A stretch of DNA of 64,000 nucleotides from Colwellia polaris (GTDB lineage: Bacteria > Pseudomonadota > Gammaproteobacteria > Enterobacterales > Alteromonadaceae): assembly GCF_002104515.1 (NCBI RefSeq), contig NZ_NBOE01000015.1:24959-88958 (forward strand). Reading direction: 5' to 3'. Positions 1 to 7,308 of the stretch are shown here, piece by piece (the stretch's first letter is position 1; each line of letters starts with the position of its first letter). The notes under the pieces are model-generated. The model was given only the letters and a program-made list of their open reading frames with translations. It was not told the origin of the DNA and did no database searches. A program made the translations under genes and the position numbers.

Positions 1-227
1 AGCTTGATGTAAATTAAGCCATGCATAGCTAATTTTAGAAATACACTGCGTTGTTCTTGTCTTAAATCTTGTATCGTCTCATCGCTGTAATGTTGCTCTG
101 AATAACCTAAATAAAATACTGTTTGCGGATTAATTTTATCTGCAGACTCTTGAACAATTAATCTTCTTAAGGGCAGGGCTATTTCAACAATAAATCCGTA
201 TTTAACAAACTTACTTTCACTTTCCAT
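1..227 (-). CDS. Unknown protein, N-terminal part (runs off the left edge)
   Basis: An open minus-strand frame starts at ATG 225-227 and stays open to base 1, giving about 75 residues beginning MESESKFVKYGF. The visible part is mixed polar and aliphatic, with no signal peptide or clear membrane segment. I do not recognise the family. It is divergent from the DUF599 gene at 490, with about 260 bp between them that would hold both promoters. The absence of stops over the whole reach supports a real gene, but there is no independent functional clue. Confidence 0.5.
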   Translation of the reverse strand, partial: MESESKFVKYGFIVEIALPLRRLIVQESADKINPQTVFYLGYSEQHYSDETIQDLRQEQRSVFLKLAMHGLIYIK

Positions 228-489
228 TAAGCGTGCTTCAGTGTGAATTAATCAAGGGCGAGGTATTAAAACATATTCGACAGTTTAACTATTTAGCTGG
301 TTAAAAGACCTAACTCATCGTTTATTTTTGATATTTTAAGTATTGCTAGCGAGGAATAACTCAACCCGTTTAATTACTTATTTCACTGTACTTTGTTTGC
401 AATATAAAAGAATAATCCCTCGAATATTAAAAATTTCTAAAGCATAATAACATTATCTTCAGAATCAACGTTTAGACTTAATAAATACT

Positions 490-1254
490 ATGCCTATTTA
501 TCTACTTGATGTGATCGCTCTCAGCTGTTTTATTATATGCTGGGCAGGGTACACTGGCTTTGCACGAAAAAAAGCAAAAACAACAAACTGTATTGCTCGT
601 TGCTTACATCAGCATAGAGTGCATTGGATGTATGAAGTTATAGGCCGCGACATTAGGGTCGGAGAAGCCGCATTACTAGCTAACTTAGAACGCAATATTT
701 CTTTTTTTGCTTCTTCAGCCTTGTTAATTTTAGCGGGTGTTCTCACCTTGTTTGCTCAGGTTGAGCAACTCGAATCTGTTATTGGCTCAATTCCGTTTAC
801 CGATGCGCCTAACCACGCCATGGTGCAATTAAAACTAAGCTTGCTGGCGTTAATTTTTGTTATGGCATTTTTACATTTTACTTGGTCTTTAAGGCAATAC
901 GGTTTTGTTAATATCATGATTGGCGCATGTCCATTTGACGATAGCGGTGAAAATGAAAATTTAAACAAGTACGCCGAACAAATGGCTACTGTGCAAGACC
1001 AAGCTGCACATGCTTTTAATTACGGATTACGAGCATTTTACTTTTCTATTGCCGCGTTATGTTGGTTTTTCCATCCATTAATTTTTATTTTTGCTAGCTT
1101 ATTTGTTGTTTATACTTTGTTCAACAGAGAATTTCGCTCAAAAGCGGTAAAAGCGATCACCATTGGGCAACAATGTCTTGAGCAAGAGTTTGCCCTTAAA
1201 CACTCAAAAAATACAAACAATGCAAAAGCTGATATCAGCGTAACTAATAAATAA
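490..1254 (+). CDS. DUF599 family membrane protein
   Basis: 254 aa integral membrane protein. An N-terminal hydrophobic segment lies at about residues 5-22, with further membrane segments near 72-92, 112-130 and 180-205. The region around HRVHWMYEVIGRDIRVGEAALLANLERNISFFAS fits my memory of DUF599, a family of unknown function; that region is summarised here by its key start HRVHWM and the NLERN motif. It is followed after 6 bp by a DUF2919 gene and then dnaQ, so the three are likely cotranscribed. No strong Shine-Dalgarno is visible before the ATG. Function unknown. Confidence 0.75.
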   Translation: MPIYLLDVIALSCFIICWAGYTGFARKKAKTTNCIARCLHQHRVHWMYEVIGRDIRVGEAALLANLERNISFFASSALLILAGVLTLFAQVEQLESVIGSIPFTDAPNHAMVQLKLSLLALIFVMAFLHFTWSLRQYGFVNIMIGACPFDDSGENENLNKYAEQMATVQDQAAHAFNYGLRAFYFSIAALCWFFHPLIFIFASLFVVYTLFNREFRSKAVKAITIGQQCLEQEFALKHSKNTNNAKADISVTNK

Positions 1255-1260
1255 AGCCTT

Positions 1261-1806
1261 ATGTCAGCGAATAATTACGCAAAAAATTACGCAAAATTTT
1301 TACCAAAGCATTTTGATAGTTTTGACTGTTTAAAATTAGCACCCGGTATATATGTCATTTTATTGTTAGTTTTACGTGCTTATATTATTTGGATTATGTC
1401 GGTAACTAACATGCGTGACAATGTTGGGTTTATTCAATGGGTATACCCGCAAACAGCATTGTTTTACTTAAATTTAGCTTCAGGTGTTATCGGTTTATTT
1501 GTTGTACTTATATTAAGCTTAAGGCGACCTAACGCACCAATATGGGTGAAAACCTGTTGGAAAAAATGTAAAACCTTACTTATTTTAGCCTTAGTATTTG
1601 ATTTAGCGATTGGTGTACTAGGTTATATGGTATGGCAATTACAGTCGTCGCTTTGGCTTCTAATGCATTGTTTATTGGTAATATCAGCTATTGTCTATAT
1701 TATAAAAAGCAAAAGATTTTCAATAAATATTGCAGAATTTCCCGAAGTACTCCCTGAACATAACACACGTAAACACAGAAAAACTAAAGGCCTAGAAATT
1801 GATTGA
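1261..1806 (+). CDS. DUF2919 (YfeZ-like) inner membrane protein
   Basis: 181 aa with four predicted membrane segments (about 28-48, 66-90, 104-124, 130-148) and a basic C-terminal tail. The N-terminal pattern FDCLKLAPGIYVILLLVLRAY resembles the DUF2919/YfeZ family, whose role is unknown; the assignment is by pattern memory. It begins 6 bp after the DUF599 gene and its 3' end overlaps the TTG start of dnaQ by 8 bp, which suggests translational coupling. Confidence 0.6.
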   Translation: MSANNYAKNYAKFLPKHFDSFDCLKLAPGIYVILLLVLRAYIIWIMSVTNMRDNVGFIQWVYPQTALFYLNLASGVIGLFVVLILSLRRPNAPIWVKTCWKKCKTLLILALVFDLAIGVLGYMVWQLQSSLWLLMHCLLVISAIVYIIKSKRFSINIAEFPEVLPEHNTRKHRKTKGLEID

Positions 1807-2533
1807 AGAAAACACACAAGACGAGCGGTTAATAATACTTGATACAGAAACCACCGGTATTAACCCGCGCGAAGGGCATCGTATAGTTGAAATTGGTTGT
1901 GTAGAAATGATTAACCGTCAGCTAACAGGTAGAAACTACCATGTTTATGTCAAGCCTATGGCGCACGGCATGCAAATGGTCATGGACCAAGAAGTTATTA
2001 ACATTCATGGTTTAACCGACGACTTTTTAAGCGACAAACCTAGATTTGAACAAATAGGACACGAGTTTATAGAATTTATTAAAGGGGCACGTTTAGTTAT
2101 ACATAACGCCAAGTTCGATGTTGGTTTTATGGATCACGAGTTTTCAATGATCTCGGGTTTACCTAAAACAGCAGATGTTTGTACCATTACTGATACACTG
2201 AAAGTTTCAAAAGATGAATTTGGCTCGCCTAAAACCTTAGATTATTTAGCCAGATTTTATAAAGTCGATAAATTAGTTGACCGTACCTATCACGGCGCGT
2301 TAATTGATGCCCAACTGTTAGCGTTTGTTTATATAGAAATGACACGTAAACAGGCTACTTTCAACTTAAATCAAGGCGAAGGTGAGGGTAGCGATGCCAA
2401 TGCCATTAGAAGATTAACGAGCGACCGTCCCAAATTAAAGGTTTTAGCTGCTACTGCCGATGAAGTAGCTGAGCACGAAAACCGTTTAGCAATTGTCAAA
2501 GACAAAGGGGCTGCGCCACTATGGCTAGAGTAA
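1799..2533 (+). CDS. dnaQ: DNA polymerase III epsilon subunit (3'-5' proofreading exonuclease)
   Basis: 244 aa, the usual length for epsilon. It is a DEDDh exonuclease: ExoI LDTETTGINP near residue 14, ExoII HNAKFDVGFMDHEF near 102, and ExoIII H-x4-D (YHGALIDAQLL) near 165. The C-terminal part after about 190 should bind the polymerase alpha subunit. The start is TTG at 1799, overlapping the upstream gene by 8 bp; the next residues IEENTQDERLIILDTET fit this start. A terminator-like hairpin lies about 75 bp after the stop. The protein acts in the replisome core with alpha and theta. Confidence 0.93.
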   Translation: MIEENTQDERLIILDTETTGINPREGHRIVEIGCVEMINRQLTGRNYHVYVKPMAHGMQMVMDQEVINIHGLTDDFLSDKPRFEQIGHEFIEFIKGARLVIHNAKFDVGFMDHEFSMISGLPKTADVCTITDTLKVSKDEFGSPKTLDYLARFYKVDKLVDRTYHGALIDAQLLAFVYIEMTRKQATFNLNQGEGEGSDANAIRRLTSDRPKLKVLAATADEVAEHENRLAIVKDKGAAPLWLE

Positions 2534-3945
2534 ATAGGAAGAGAGTAAACCAAGCAAAAGCAACCAAGGCGCTCAGCAGTAGCATTAACATCACAAATCT
2601 TGTAACTAAAAACGCTGTATGGCGTTTTTTTTACTGTAAATCATTTCTTAACAAAATTTCATCTACGATATGCATTACCCTATTATTTTGCTTACATGCC
2701 AATGCCCAGGAAATACCGTCAGAAATTGAGTATTACGAAGACGATAATGTGACCAATCAAATTCCTTATTTTGATAACCGTTTTCGTATAGACGCGCAAC
2801 TTGACGAAGTTACCTTGCTGTTTTATCACCGAAATGGCGCACAACCCGTAATATTAGTTCGACCAGACGGCTCCAAATTAAATATTAATAACTACCCGGT
2901 TGATAAAGTGCAATGGTTTGATGATAGTACTTTCGACATGATAAAAATAAAATCTCCTATGATAGGCCCTTGGCAAGTTATAGGAGAAGTACAGCCTAAC
3001 AGTAAAATAATGGTTGTGTCAGAAATAAACTTAGTAGTAACCCCATTGCCAGAAATTATTTTGCAAGGCGAAACATTAAAAATGTCAGGGCGACTCTTTA
3101 ACGGTGATATGGCCATTGATAATCCTTCATTTAAAGACGTACTTATGCTTGATGTTGACTTTTTCAGTACAAATAATTCAGCATTCGACAATTTTGGTGC
3201 TGCACCCGTTAAGTTATCGTCATTTCGTGATGACGGCAGAGATCTTGATGAACATGCCAATGATTCAAAATTTACCGGCGAATTTGAATTAGATTTTGCC
3301 CCAGGTGAATGGCAGCCTATTTATATTGTAAAAATGCCAATGGCCACAAGAGAGCTGAGACAAAAGCCCGTTGTAGTACATAAAAACCCTGTAACTGTAT
3401 CTGTAACAACATCACAGAATATAAATGGCGCACATGTTGTCACATTTACCATCGACGACACACTCGTTAAAGCCGACAGTATTTTAATTCAAGGCAACGT
3501 AACTTTTCCTGATCGTCAAGTGCAACCTTTTACAGTAAAACATGAAAAAGGCTTAAAGCGTAGTCACGAAATTGCATACACAGAACCAGGTGTGCACCGC
3601 ATAGAAACAGGAATATATGGCGATACTATTAATGGCAGAGAGTTTCGAGCTAAGCTGTCTGAATTTACATTTAACGTCGAAAGAACAGCAAACGAAGATA
3701 TTTCTGCATTAAATATCGATAATAGCAACTTAACTTTAGCGGAACAAAAAGCACAAGCGATTGCCTTTGCAGCACAAGAAGCAGAAAAACGTGTCCAAGA
3801 ATTAGCTAAAGCAAAAGCAGAGCAAGCAGCTAAAATAGCCCAAAAAGAAAAAGAAACACTCATCTATATTGTTGGCGGAAATACTTTAGTCATAGTAATA
3901 GCTGCTGTAATGTTTGTTTTTATTCGACGTAAAAAGAAAAAATAA
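2521..3945 (+). CDS. TIGR03503-like envelope protein with C-terminal membrane anchor
   Basis: Up to 474 aa. A hydrophobic signal-like segment (ISSTICITLLFCLHANAQ) sits near residues 46-64, followed by a long periplasmic beta-rich region. An alanine/glutamate-rich coiled coil covers about 405-445, then a membrane segment (about 448-468) and a KKKK tail. This layout matches what I recall of TIGR03503 family proteins of marine gammaproteobacteria, of unknown function. The only ATG in frame is 2521, inside the end of dnaQ. It would leave a 45-residue basic extension before the signal segment and put a terminator hairpin inside the coding frame, so the true start is uncertain (possibly a rare non-AUG codon after the hairpin). 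Confidence 0.7.
   Translation: MARVNRKRVNQAKATKALSSSINITNLVTKNAVWRFFYCKSFLNKISSTICITLLFCLHANAQEIPSEIEYYEDDNVTNQIPYFDNRFRIDAQLDEVTLLFYHRNGAQPVILVRPDGSKLNINNYPVDKVQWFDDSTFDMIKIKSPMIGPWQVIGEVQPNSKIMVVSEINLVVTPLPEIILQGETLKMSGRLFNGDMAIDNPSFKDVLMLDVDFFSTNNSAFDNFGAAPVKLSSFRDDGRDLDEHANDSKFTGEFELDFAPGEWQPIYIVKMPMATRELRQKPVVVHKNPVTVSVTTSQNINGAHVVTFTIDDTLVKADSILIQGNVTFPDRQVQPFTVKHEKGLKRSHEIAYTEPGVHRIETGIYGDTINGREFRAKLSEFTFNVERTANEDISALNIDNSNLTLAEQKAQAIAFAAQEAEKRVQELAKAKAEQAAKIAQKEKETLIYIVGGNTLVIVIAAVMFVFIRRKKKK
2609..2632 (+). terminator. Rho-independent terminator after dnaQ
   Basis: AAAACGC / GCGTTTT stem around a 6-nt loop, followed by a run of T. It lies 76 bp after the dnaQ stop, but inside the only open frame that can encode the N-terminus of the next protein. 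Confidence 0.6.
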
Positions 3946-4039
3946 AGGCAAGATATCGAATTATTTCGCCAGTTTTGCTGTTAAAAACGCCTGATTGGTC
4001 ATCAATTAGACATATGAACAAATGAATGAAAAAAACTGG

Positions 4040-4068
4040 TTGACTGCATCGAATCTTAACCGTATTAT
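4040..4068 (+). promoter_or_regulatory. Sigma-70 promoter of the tRNA-Asp cluster, GC-rich discriminator
   Basis: TTGACT at 4040-4045, a 17-bp spacer, then TATTAT at 4063-4068, followed at once by CCCGCCGC. Near-consensus boxes plus a G/C-rich discriminator are the established signature of stringently controlled stable-RNA promoters. The first tRNA begins about 48 bp downstream. Confidence 0.75.
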
Positions 4069-4115
4069 TCCCGCCGCATTCAACGAGTTGTTGTTGAAAG
4101 CAGAGATTAAAGTGT

Positions 4116-4192
4116 GGAGTGGTAGTTCAGTTGGTTAGAATACCGGCCTGTCACGCCGGGGGTCGCGGGTTCGAGTCCCGTCCACTCCGCCA
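4116..4192 (+). tRNA. tRNA-Asp (GTC), copy 1
   Basis: 77 nt including encoded CCA. Acceptor GGAGTGG pairs with CCACTCC, the D-loop has AGTTGGTTAG, the anticodon loop is CTGTCAC with anticodon GTC, and the T-arm contains GGTTCGAGTCC. Discriminator base G. It is preceded by TGT rather than the GC seen before the other copies. Confidence 0.97.
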
Positions 4193-4257
4193 ATTAATCA
4201 AAAGGTTGTAAATCCTTTTAAAATTTACAGAAGCGATTAGTTACGAAAGTAATATGC

Positions 4258-4334
4258 GGAGTGGTAGTTCAGTTGGTTAGAATACCGGCCTGTCACGCCG
4301 GGGGTCGCGGGTTCGAGTCCCGTCCACTCCGCCA
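4258..4334 (+). tRNA. tRNA-Asp (GTC), copy 2
   Basis: Identical in body to copy 1: anticodon GTC in CTGTCAC, CCA encoded. It starts 142 bp after copy 1, and the 65-nt spacer is nearly identical to the next one. Confidence 0.97.
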
Positions 4335-4399
4335 ATTGTTTCAAAGGTTGTAAGTCCTTTCAAAATTTACAGAAGCGATTAGTTACGAAAGTAATATGC

Positions 4400-4476
4400 G
4401 GAGTGGTAGTTCAGTTGGTTAGAATACCGGCCTGTCACGCCGGGGGTCGCGGGTTCGAGTCCCGTCCACTCCGCCA
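4400..4476 (+). tRNA. tRNA-Asp (GTC), copy 3
   Basis: Same 77-nt sequence with encoded CCA, again 142 bp after the previous copy. Confidence 0.97.
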
Positions 4477-4526
4477 ATTGTTTCAAAGGTTGTAAATCCT
4501 TTCAAAATTTACAGAAATAAATACGC

Positions 4527-4603
4527 GGAGTGGTAGTTCAGTTGGTTAGAATACCGGCCTGTCACGCCGGGGGTCGCGGGTTCGAGTCCCGTCCACTCCG
4601 CCA
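4527..4603 (+). tRNA. tRNA-Asp (GTC), copy 4
   Basis: Same 77-nt sequence with encoded CCA. The spacer before it is about 15 nt shorter than the previous two, having lost the GCGATTAGTTACG part. It is the last intact copy. Confidence 0.97.
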
Positions 4604-4704
4604 ATTTATTTAAATTATTAGTTAGACCCCACTAATTAATAAAAGTCTCAGATAAAATCTAAAAATATATTCATATAAAAATTTAATATACTCAGCGTAT
4701 AGTT

Positions 4705-4796
4705 ACATCTGATAGTTTAGTTGGTTACCTCTTTGTTATATAAGCGATCTGTCATGCAAAAGATGTGAGATAGAGTTTAGCCCGTCCACTTTGCTA
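4705..4796 (+). pseudogene. Decayed fifth tRNA-Asp copy
   Basis: Traces of the same tRNA remain in order: GATAGTTTAGTTGGTTA (D-arm), ATCTGTCATGC (anticodon region, with GTC retained), and CCCGTCCACTTTGCTA (T-arm end plus acceptor and CCA region). The acceptor no longer pairs, the T-loop is destroyed and about 15 nt are inserted. It sits about 100 bp after copy 4, at the spacing expected for another array unit. It cannot fold as a tRNA. Confidence 0.75.
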
Positions 4797-4890
4797 ATTT
4801 ACTACACTATTAACCTTGCTTTATATCTATTTTAAAACTTCATCGTTTAACCAGTACAAAATAATATCTTCTCCCAGATTAGCTCTTTAT

Positions 4891-5268
4891 TTAAATTAAG
4901 GCTGATAATGGACTGGTAACACCGTTTGCACCGCGCTCTATAACATGAGTATATATTTGTGTTGTTCTAATATCGCTATGACCTAACTGCTCTTGTACTG
5001 TTCTAATATCAGCACCTCGCTGTAATAAGTGTGTAGCGAAAGAGTGGCGCAATGTATGACAAGTAACGTTTTTAGTTATATTTGACTTTCTCGACGCGGT
5101 TTTTACAGTCTTTTGAATCACGGTTTCATTTATATGGTGACGCCTTAATTTATTTACTTCAGGGTCTAAAGATAATCGATTTGATGGAAATAAATAATGC
5201 CAATTAAGCGTTGTCGCCGCACTGGGATACTTGCGCGCTAAAGCGAACGGTAAGTATACGCCTGTGGA
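4891..5268 (-). pseudogene. intI: Integron integrase (IntI), 3' fragment
   Basis: Reading leftwards from the junction near 5268, the frame encodes about 125 residues of an integron-type tyrosine recombinase: [17 protein letters not shown], then [23 protein letters not shown], and [12 protein letters not shown] (catalytic H-x-x-R). [15 protein letters not shown] carries the second His and the nucleophilic Tyr, and the end is [10 protein letters not shown]. The RRHH region and the GV(R/T)SPL tail are typical of IntI rather than XerC/D. The N-terminal half with the first catalytic Arg is missing; a transposase element begins exactly where homology stops. The GTG at 5121 is internal, so the fragment should be inactive. 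Confidence 0.88.
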
Positions 5269-6335
5269 ATTAATAGGACACCCATCCTAAATTGAAATTA
5301 CAGAACACTGAACTAAACTAAGAAAACCCCACAACATTATCTCAGGTGAGTTATGGCTACGCCAAGGAAGCAGCAAATCAGTTTAGTAAACACCCCGTAT
5401 TATCATTGTGTGGCGCGTTGTGTTCGACGCGCTTTTTTATGCGGTGAAGATACCTTGTCAGGACAAAGCTTTGAACATCGCCGGGAATTGATAGAAGAGA
5501 AGTTACACTTTCTCAGCCAAGTGTTTGCCATTGACGTTTGTGCTTATGCGGTAATGAGTAACCACTATCATGTGGTGTTATTTATTGATGAAGAAAAAGC
5601 CAAGCAATGGAGTATGAAAGAGGTGCTTGAGCGTTGGCACCGCTTATACAAAGGCACAATACTCACACAACAATACTGCCGTGGTGATGTACTGCCAAAA
5701 CACTTAATGACTATCGTTGAAGCCACCGCTGAAGTGTATCGCAAACGTCTGATGAAAATCAGCTGGTTTATGGGCTATATCAACGAACACATTGCACGAG
5801 CCGCCAACCAAGAAGATAACTGCACTGGCCGATTCTGGGAAGGACGGTTTAAATCTCAAGCTTTACTTGATGAAGCCGCACTCGCCGCTTGTATGGCTTA
5901 TGTGGACTTAAACCCCATTCGCGCCAATATCGGCAACACCCCAGAAGACTCAACACACACCAGCGTTAAACTGCGCTGCGAGCAAGCCACACAAAGCCAA
6001 CAACCCAAAACCCTCATACCCTTTGTTGGTAACCCCAGAGAAAACATGCCCAAAGGCCTACCGTTTGAATTGACTGACTATTTACAATTAATCGAACTCA
6101 CCGGTCGTTGTATCAGGGAAGATAAACCAGGCTACATCGACGAAAACCTACCAAGCATACTGAGCCGATTAAACATATCAGCTGAAAACTGGCTAATCAT
6201 CACCACTGAATTTAAAACACAGTTTCACGGTGCAATAGGGCGCGAAGATGTACTCAGTGATTATTGTGAGCACCAACAACTAAAACGACGACAAAACTTA
6301 AGCCACTGCAAAAAGCTCTTTGCTTAAACACGATT
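5267..6335 (+). mobile_element. Y1 (HUH) RAYT-like transposase element, copy 1
   Basis: The left end GAATTAATAGGACACCC and an 80-bp leader recur at 63382 and 63814, each time followed by the same transposase start, which defines the element's left boundary. The right boundary is not defined, because no second full copy lies in the window; the end given is just past the CDS. The element interrupts the integron integrase gene. Confidence 0.8.
5353..6327 (+). CDS. REP-associated tyrosine transposase (Y1_Tnp, IS200-like)
   Basis: 324 aa. HUH motif NHYHVV at residues 70-75 (metal-binding His71 and His73). The candidate catalytic tyrosine is Tyr183 in AYVDLNPIRA, the pattern typical of RAYT transposases. 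Basic N-terminus ATPRKQQ. The ATG follows the leader TCAGGTGAGTT, which contains AGGTGAG as ribosome binding site. It is full length and apparently intact, unlike the three other pieces in this window. Single-strand transposases of this type cut at a short target next to the left end. Confidence 0.88.
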   Translation: MATPRKQQISLVNTPYYHCVARCVRRAFLCGEDTLSGQSFEHRRELIEEKLHFLSQVFAIDVCAYAVMSNHYHVVLFIDEEKAKQWSMKEVLERWHRLYKGTILTQQYCRGDVLPKHLMTIVEATAEVYRKRLMKISWFMGYINEHIARAANQEDNCTGRFWEGRFKSQALLDEAALAACMAYVDLNPIRANIGNTPEDSTHTSVKLRCEQATQSQQPKTLIPFVGNPRENMPKGLPFELTDYLQLIELTGRCIREDKPGYIDENLPSILSRLNISAENWLIITTEFKTQFHGAIGREDVLSDYCEHQQLKRRQNLSHCKKLFA

Positions 6336-6838
6336 TACCGATTTTAAACACCATAAAGTCAACAAGTCATTACTTGAGGATGAGACTTGCCAGAAAATAG
6401 ATGTATTAGTAGAGATTGGGTCTAAAGTGGTAGTTTCGTTTCTATTCTTTGTTAAAAACTGTCATTTAGTCATGGCAAAGAGCAAGATATTATAATATCG
6501 CTGGTATGTGATTAGAGTTTATTTAGAATGAGTGTCACTTTAATTTTCTTTTAGAATGAGTGTCACTTTAATTTTCTATTCCAAATACGAAGACATTTAT
6601 ATTCAAAATCAATATCTTGAACCCGTAATTTCACTGCTTCCATTAGGCGTAACCAGTTTATTTAGAATGAGTGTCACTTTAATTATTATTTCGTCTATTA
6701 GCGAAATTTTTGTTTTCATCTTTAGATTAGTAGTGGTATTGGCTGCAAAGATTTATTATTAATATGTAAAATAAATAAGGTGGAAACTTTTTTGCTGTAA
6801 AAGAGGCAAGTTGCCTCCTATTAAATTGTTAGGTACAC
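6328..6838. other. Non-coding region between transposase and first cassette
   Basis: AT-rich, with no convincing gene. It contains the undefined right end of the transposase element, three copies of a 24-28 bp repeat (6522-6683) and a perfect small inverted repeat GAGGCAAGTTGCCTC at 6812-6826 just before the first cassette junction. I translated 6342-6406 of the minus strand in its three frames and saw nothing resembling the lost N-terminal half of the integrase; the rest was not translated systematically. Confidence 0.6.
6522..6683 (+). repeat. 28-bp tandem repeat (2 copies) plus a third dispersed copy
   Basis: Two perfect, directly abutting 28-bp units at 6522-6549 and 6550-6577, starting TTTAGAATGAGTGTCACTTT. 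A third unit at 6661-6684 matches 24 bases. Units 1 and 3 also share the preceding AGTTTA. Candidate leftovers of an insertion-sequence end, or protein-binding iterons. Confidence 0.85.
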
Positions 6839-6844
6839 TCCAAA
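6838..6844 (+). other. Integron core site at the start of cassette 1
   Basis: GTTAGGT fits the core-site consensus GTTRRRY. The following bases give GTTAGGTACA, the exact reverse complement of TGTACCTAAC at 7178-7187, the R'' side of the next attC. This complementarity between a cassette's first bases and its own attC is a known hallmark of integron cassettes. Confidence 0.75.
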
Positions 6845-6869
6845 ATCAAGGACTGAGTAGGCTGTAAAA

Positions 6870-7172
6870 ATGAAAAAAGTTTGCCCTAGTTGTAAAAATA
6901 AATCTGATTTAACTTTACTAAAAAAAGCTAAGTCAATTATTGTAGGTAATCAATATCAATGCAGTAATTGCCAAGTTATTCTGTCATGGGATCGTTTGTC
7001 TCATTATTTAAGCCTAGCACTTCCCGTTTTGCTAATTGTGCCAACACTGGTCATAAATGTTGTAGAGCTATCACGTCAACAAACTATAAACTTATATGTT
7101 GGGTTTGCTTTAGTTTCATTAGTTTTATTAATTTTCGGTTTTTGTCGTAGGTACCTTGTCGTTAACCTGTAA
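6870..7172 (+). CDS. Integron cassette 1: small zinc-ribbon membrane protein
   Basis: 100 aa. An N-terminal Cys4 zinc-ribbon pattern (CPSCKNKSD near residue 5 and CSNC near 32) is followed by two hydrophobic segments (about 48-67 and 76-93) and a short basic tail. AGTAGG precedes the ATG at suitable distance. The gene starts 31 bp after the cassette core site and stops 8 bp before the attC, the compact layout usual for a cassette. I do not recognise the family. Confidence 0.7.
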   Translation: MKKVCPSCKNKSDLTLLKKAKSIIVGNQYQCSNCQVILSWDRLSHYLSLALPVLLIVPTLVINVVELSRQQTINLYVGFALVSLVLLIFGFCRRYLVVNL

Positions 7173-7180
7173 CCATGTGT

Positions 7181-7288
7181 ACCTAACAAACGCATCAAAC
7201 CTGACTCCGCAAGCAGGCCGGTTTTTTGCAAAACCCACGGCGCAAAAAAGCGTCCAACTTGCTCCGCTGTTTATGCGAAGCGTTAGGC
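7181..7288 (+). other. attC recombination site of cassette 1
   Basis: 108-nt imperfect palindrome. R'' ACCTAAC (fits RYYYAAC) at the left pairs with R' GTTAGGC at 7282-7288, and the inner ACGCAT pairs with ATGCGAAG. The centre contains GGTTTTTTGCAAAACC. Recombination would fall between G7282 and T7283. Confidence 0.85.
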
Positions 7289-7308
7289 GAATCGAGGAGT
7301 CTTCAAGT

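Larger units (their letters stand above)
4116..4603 (+). repeat. Tandem tRNA-Asp plus spacer array
   Basis: Units of 142, 142 and 127 bp. The spacers share AAAGGTTGTAA and ATTTACAGAA blocks, so the array grew by unequal crossing-over of a tRNA-plus-spacer unit rather than by separate acquisitions. Confidence 0.9.

Noticed and set aside
4116..4603. CRISPR-like array
   Set aside because: The regular repeats are tRNA-Asp genes with conserved spacers, not short repeats with unique spacers.
6556..6762. 68-codon plus-strand frame over the 28-bp repeats
   Set aside because: Its start and an internal MSVTLI repeat are translations of the non-coding repeat units; no ribosome binding site.
7156..7308. 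Upstream extension of the HEPN-like gene
   Set aside because: It would translate the attC hairpin; a better start with AGGAG lies after the core site.
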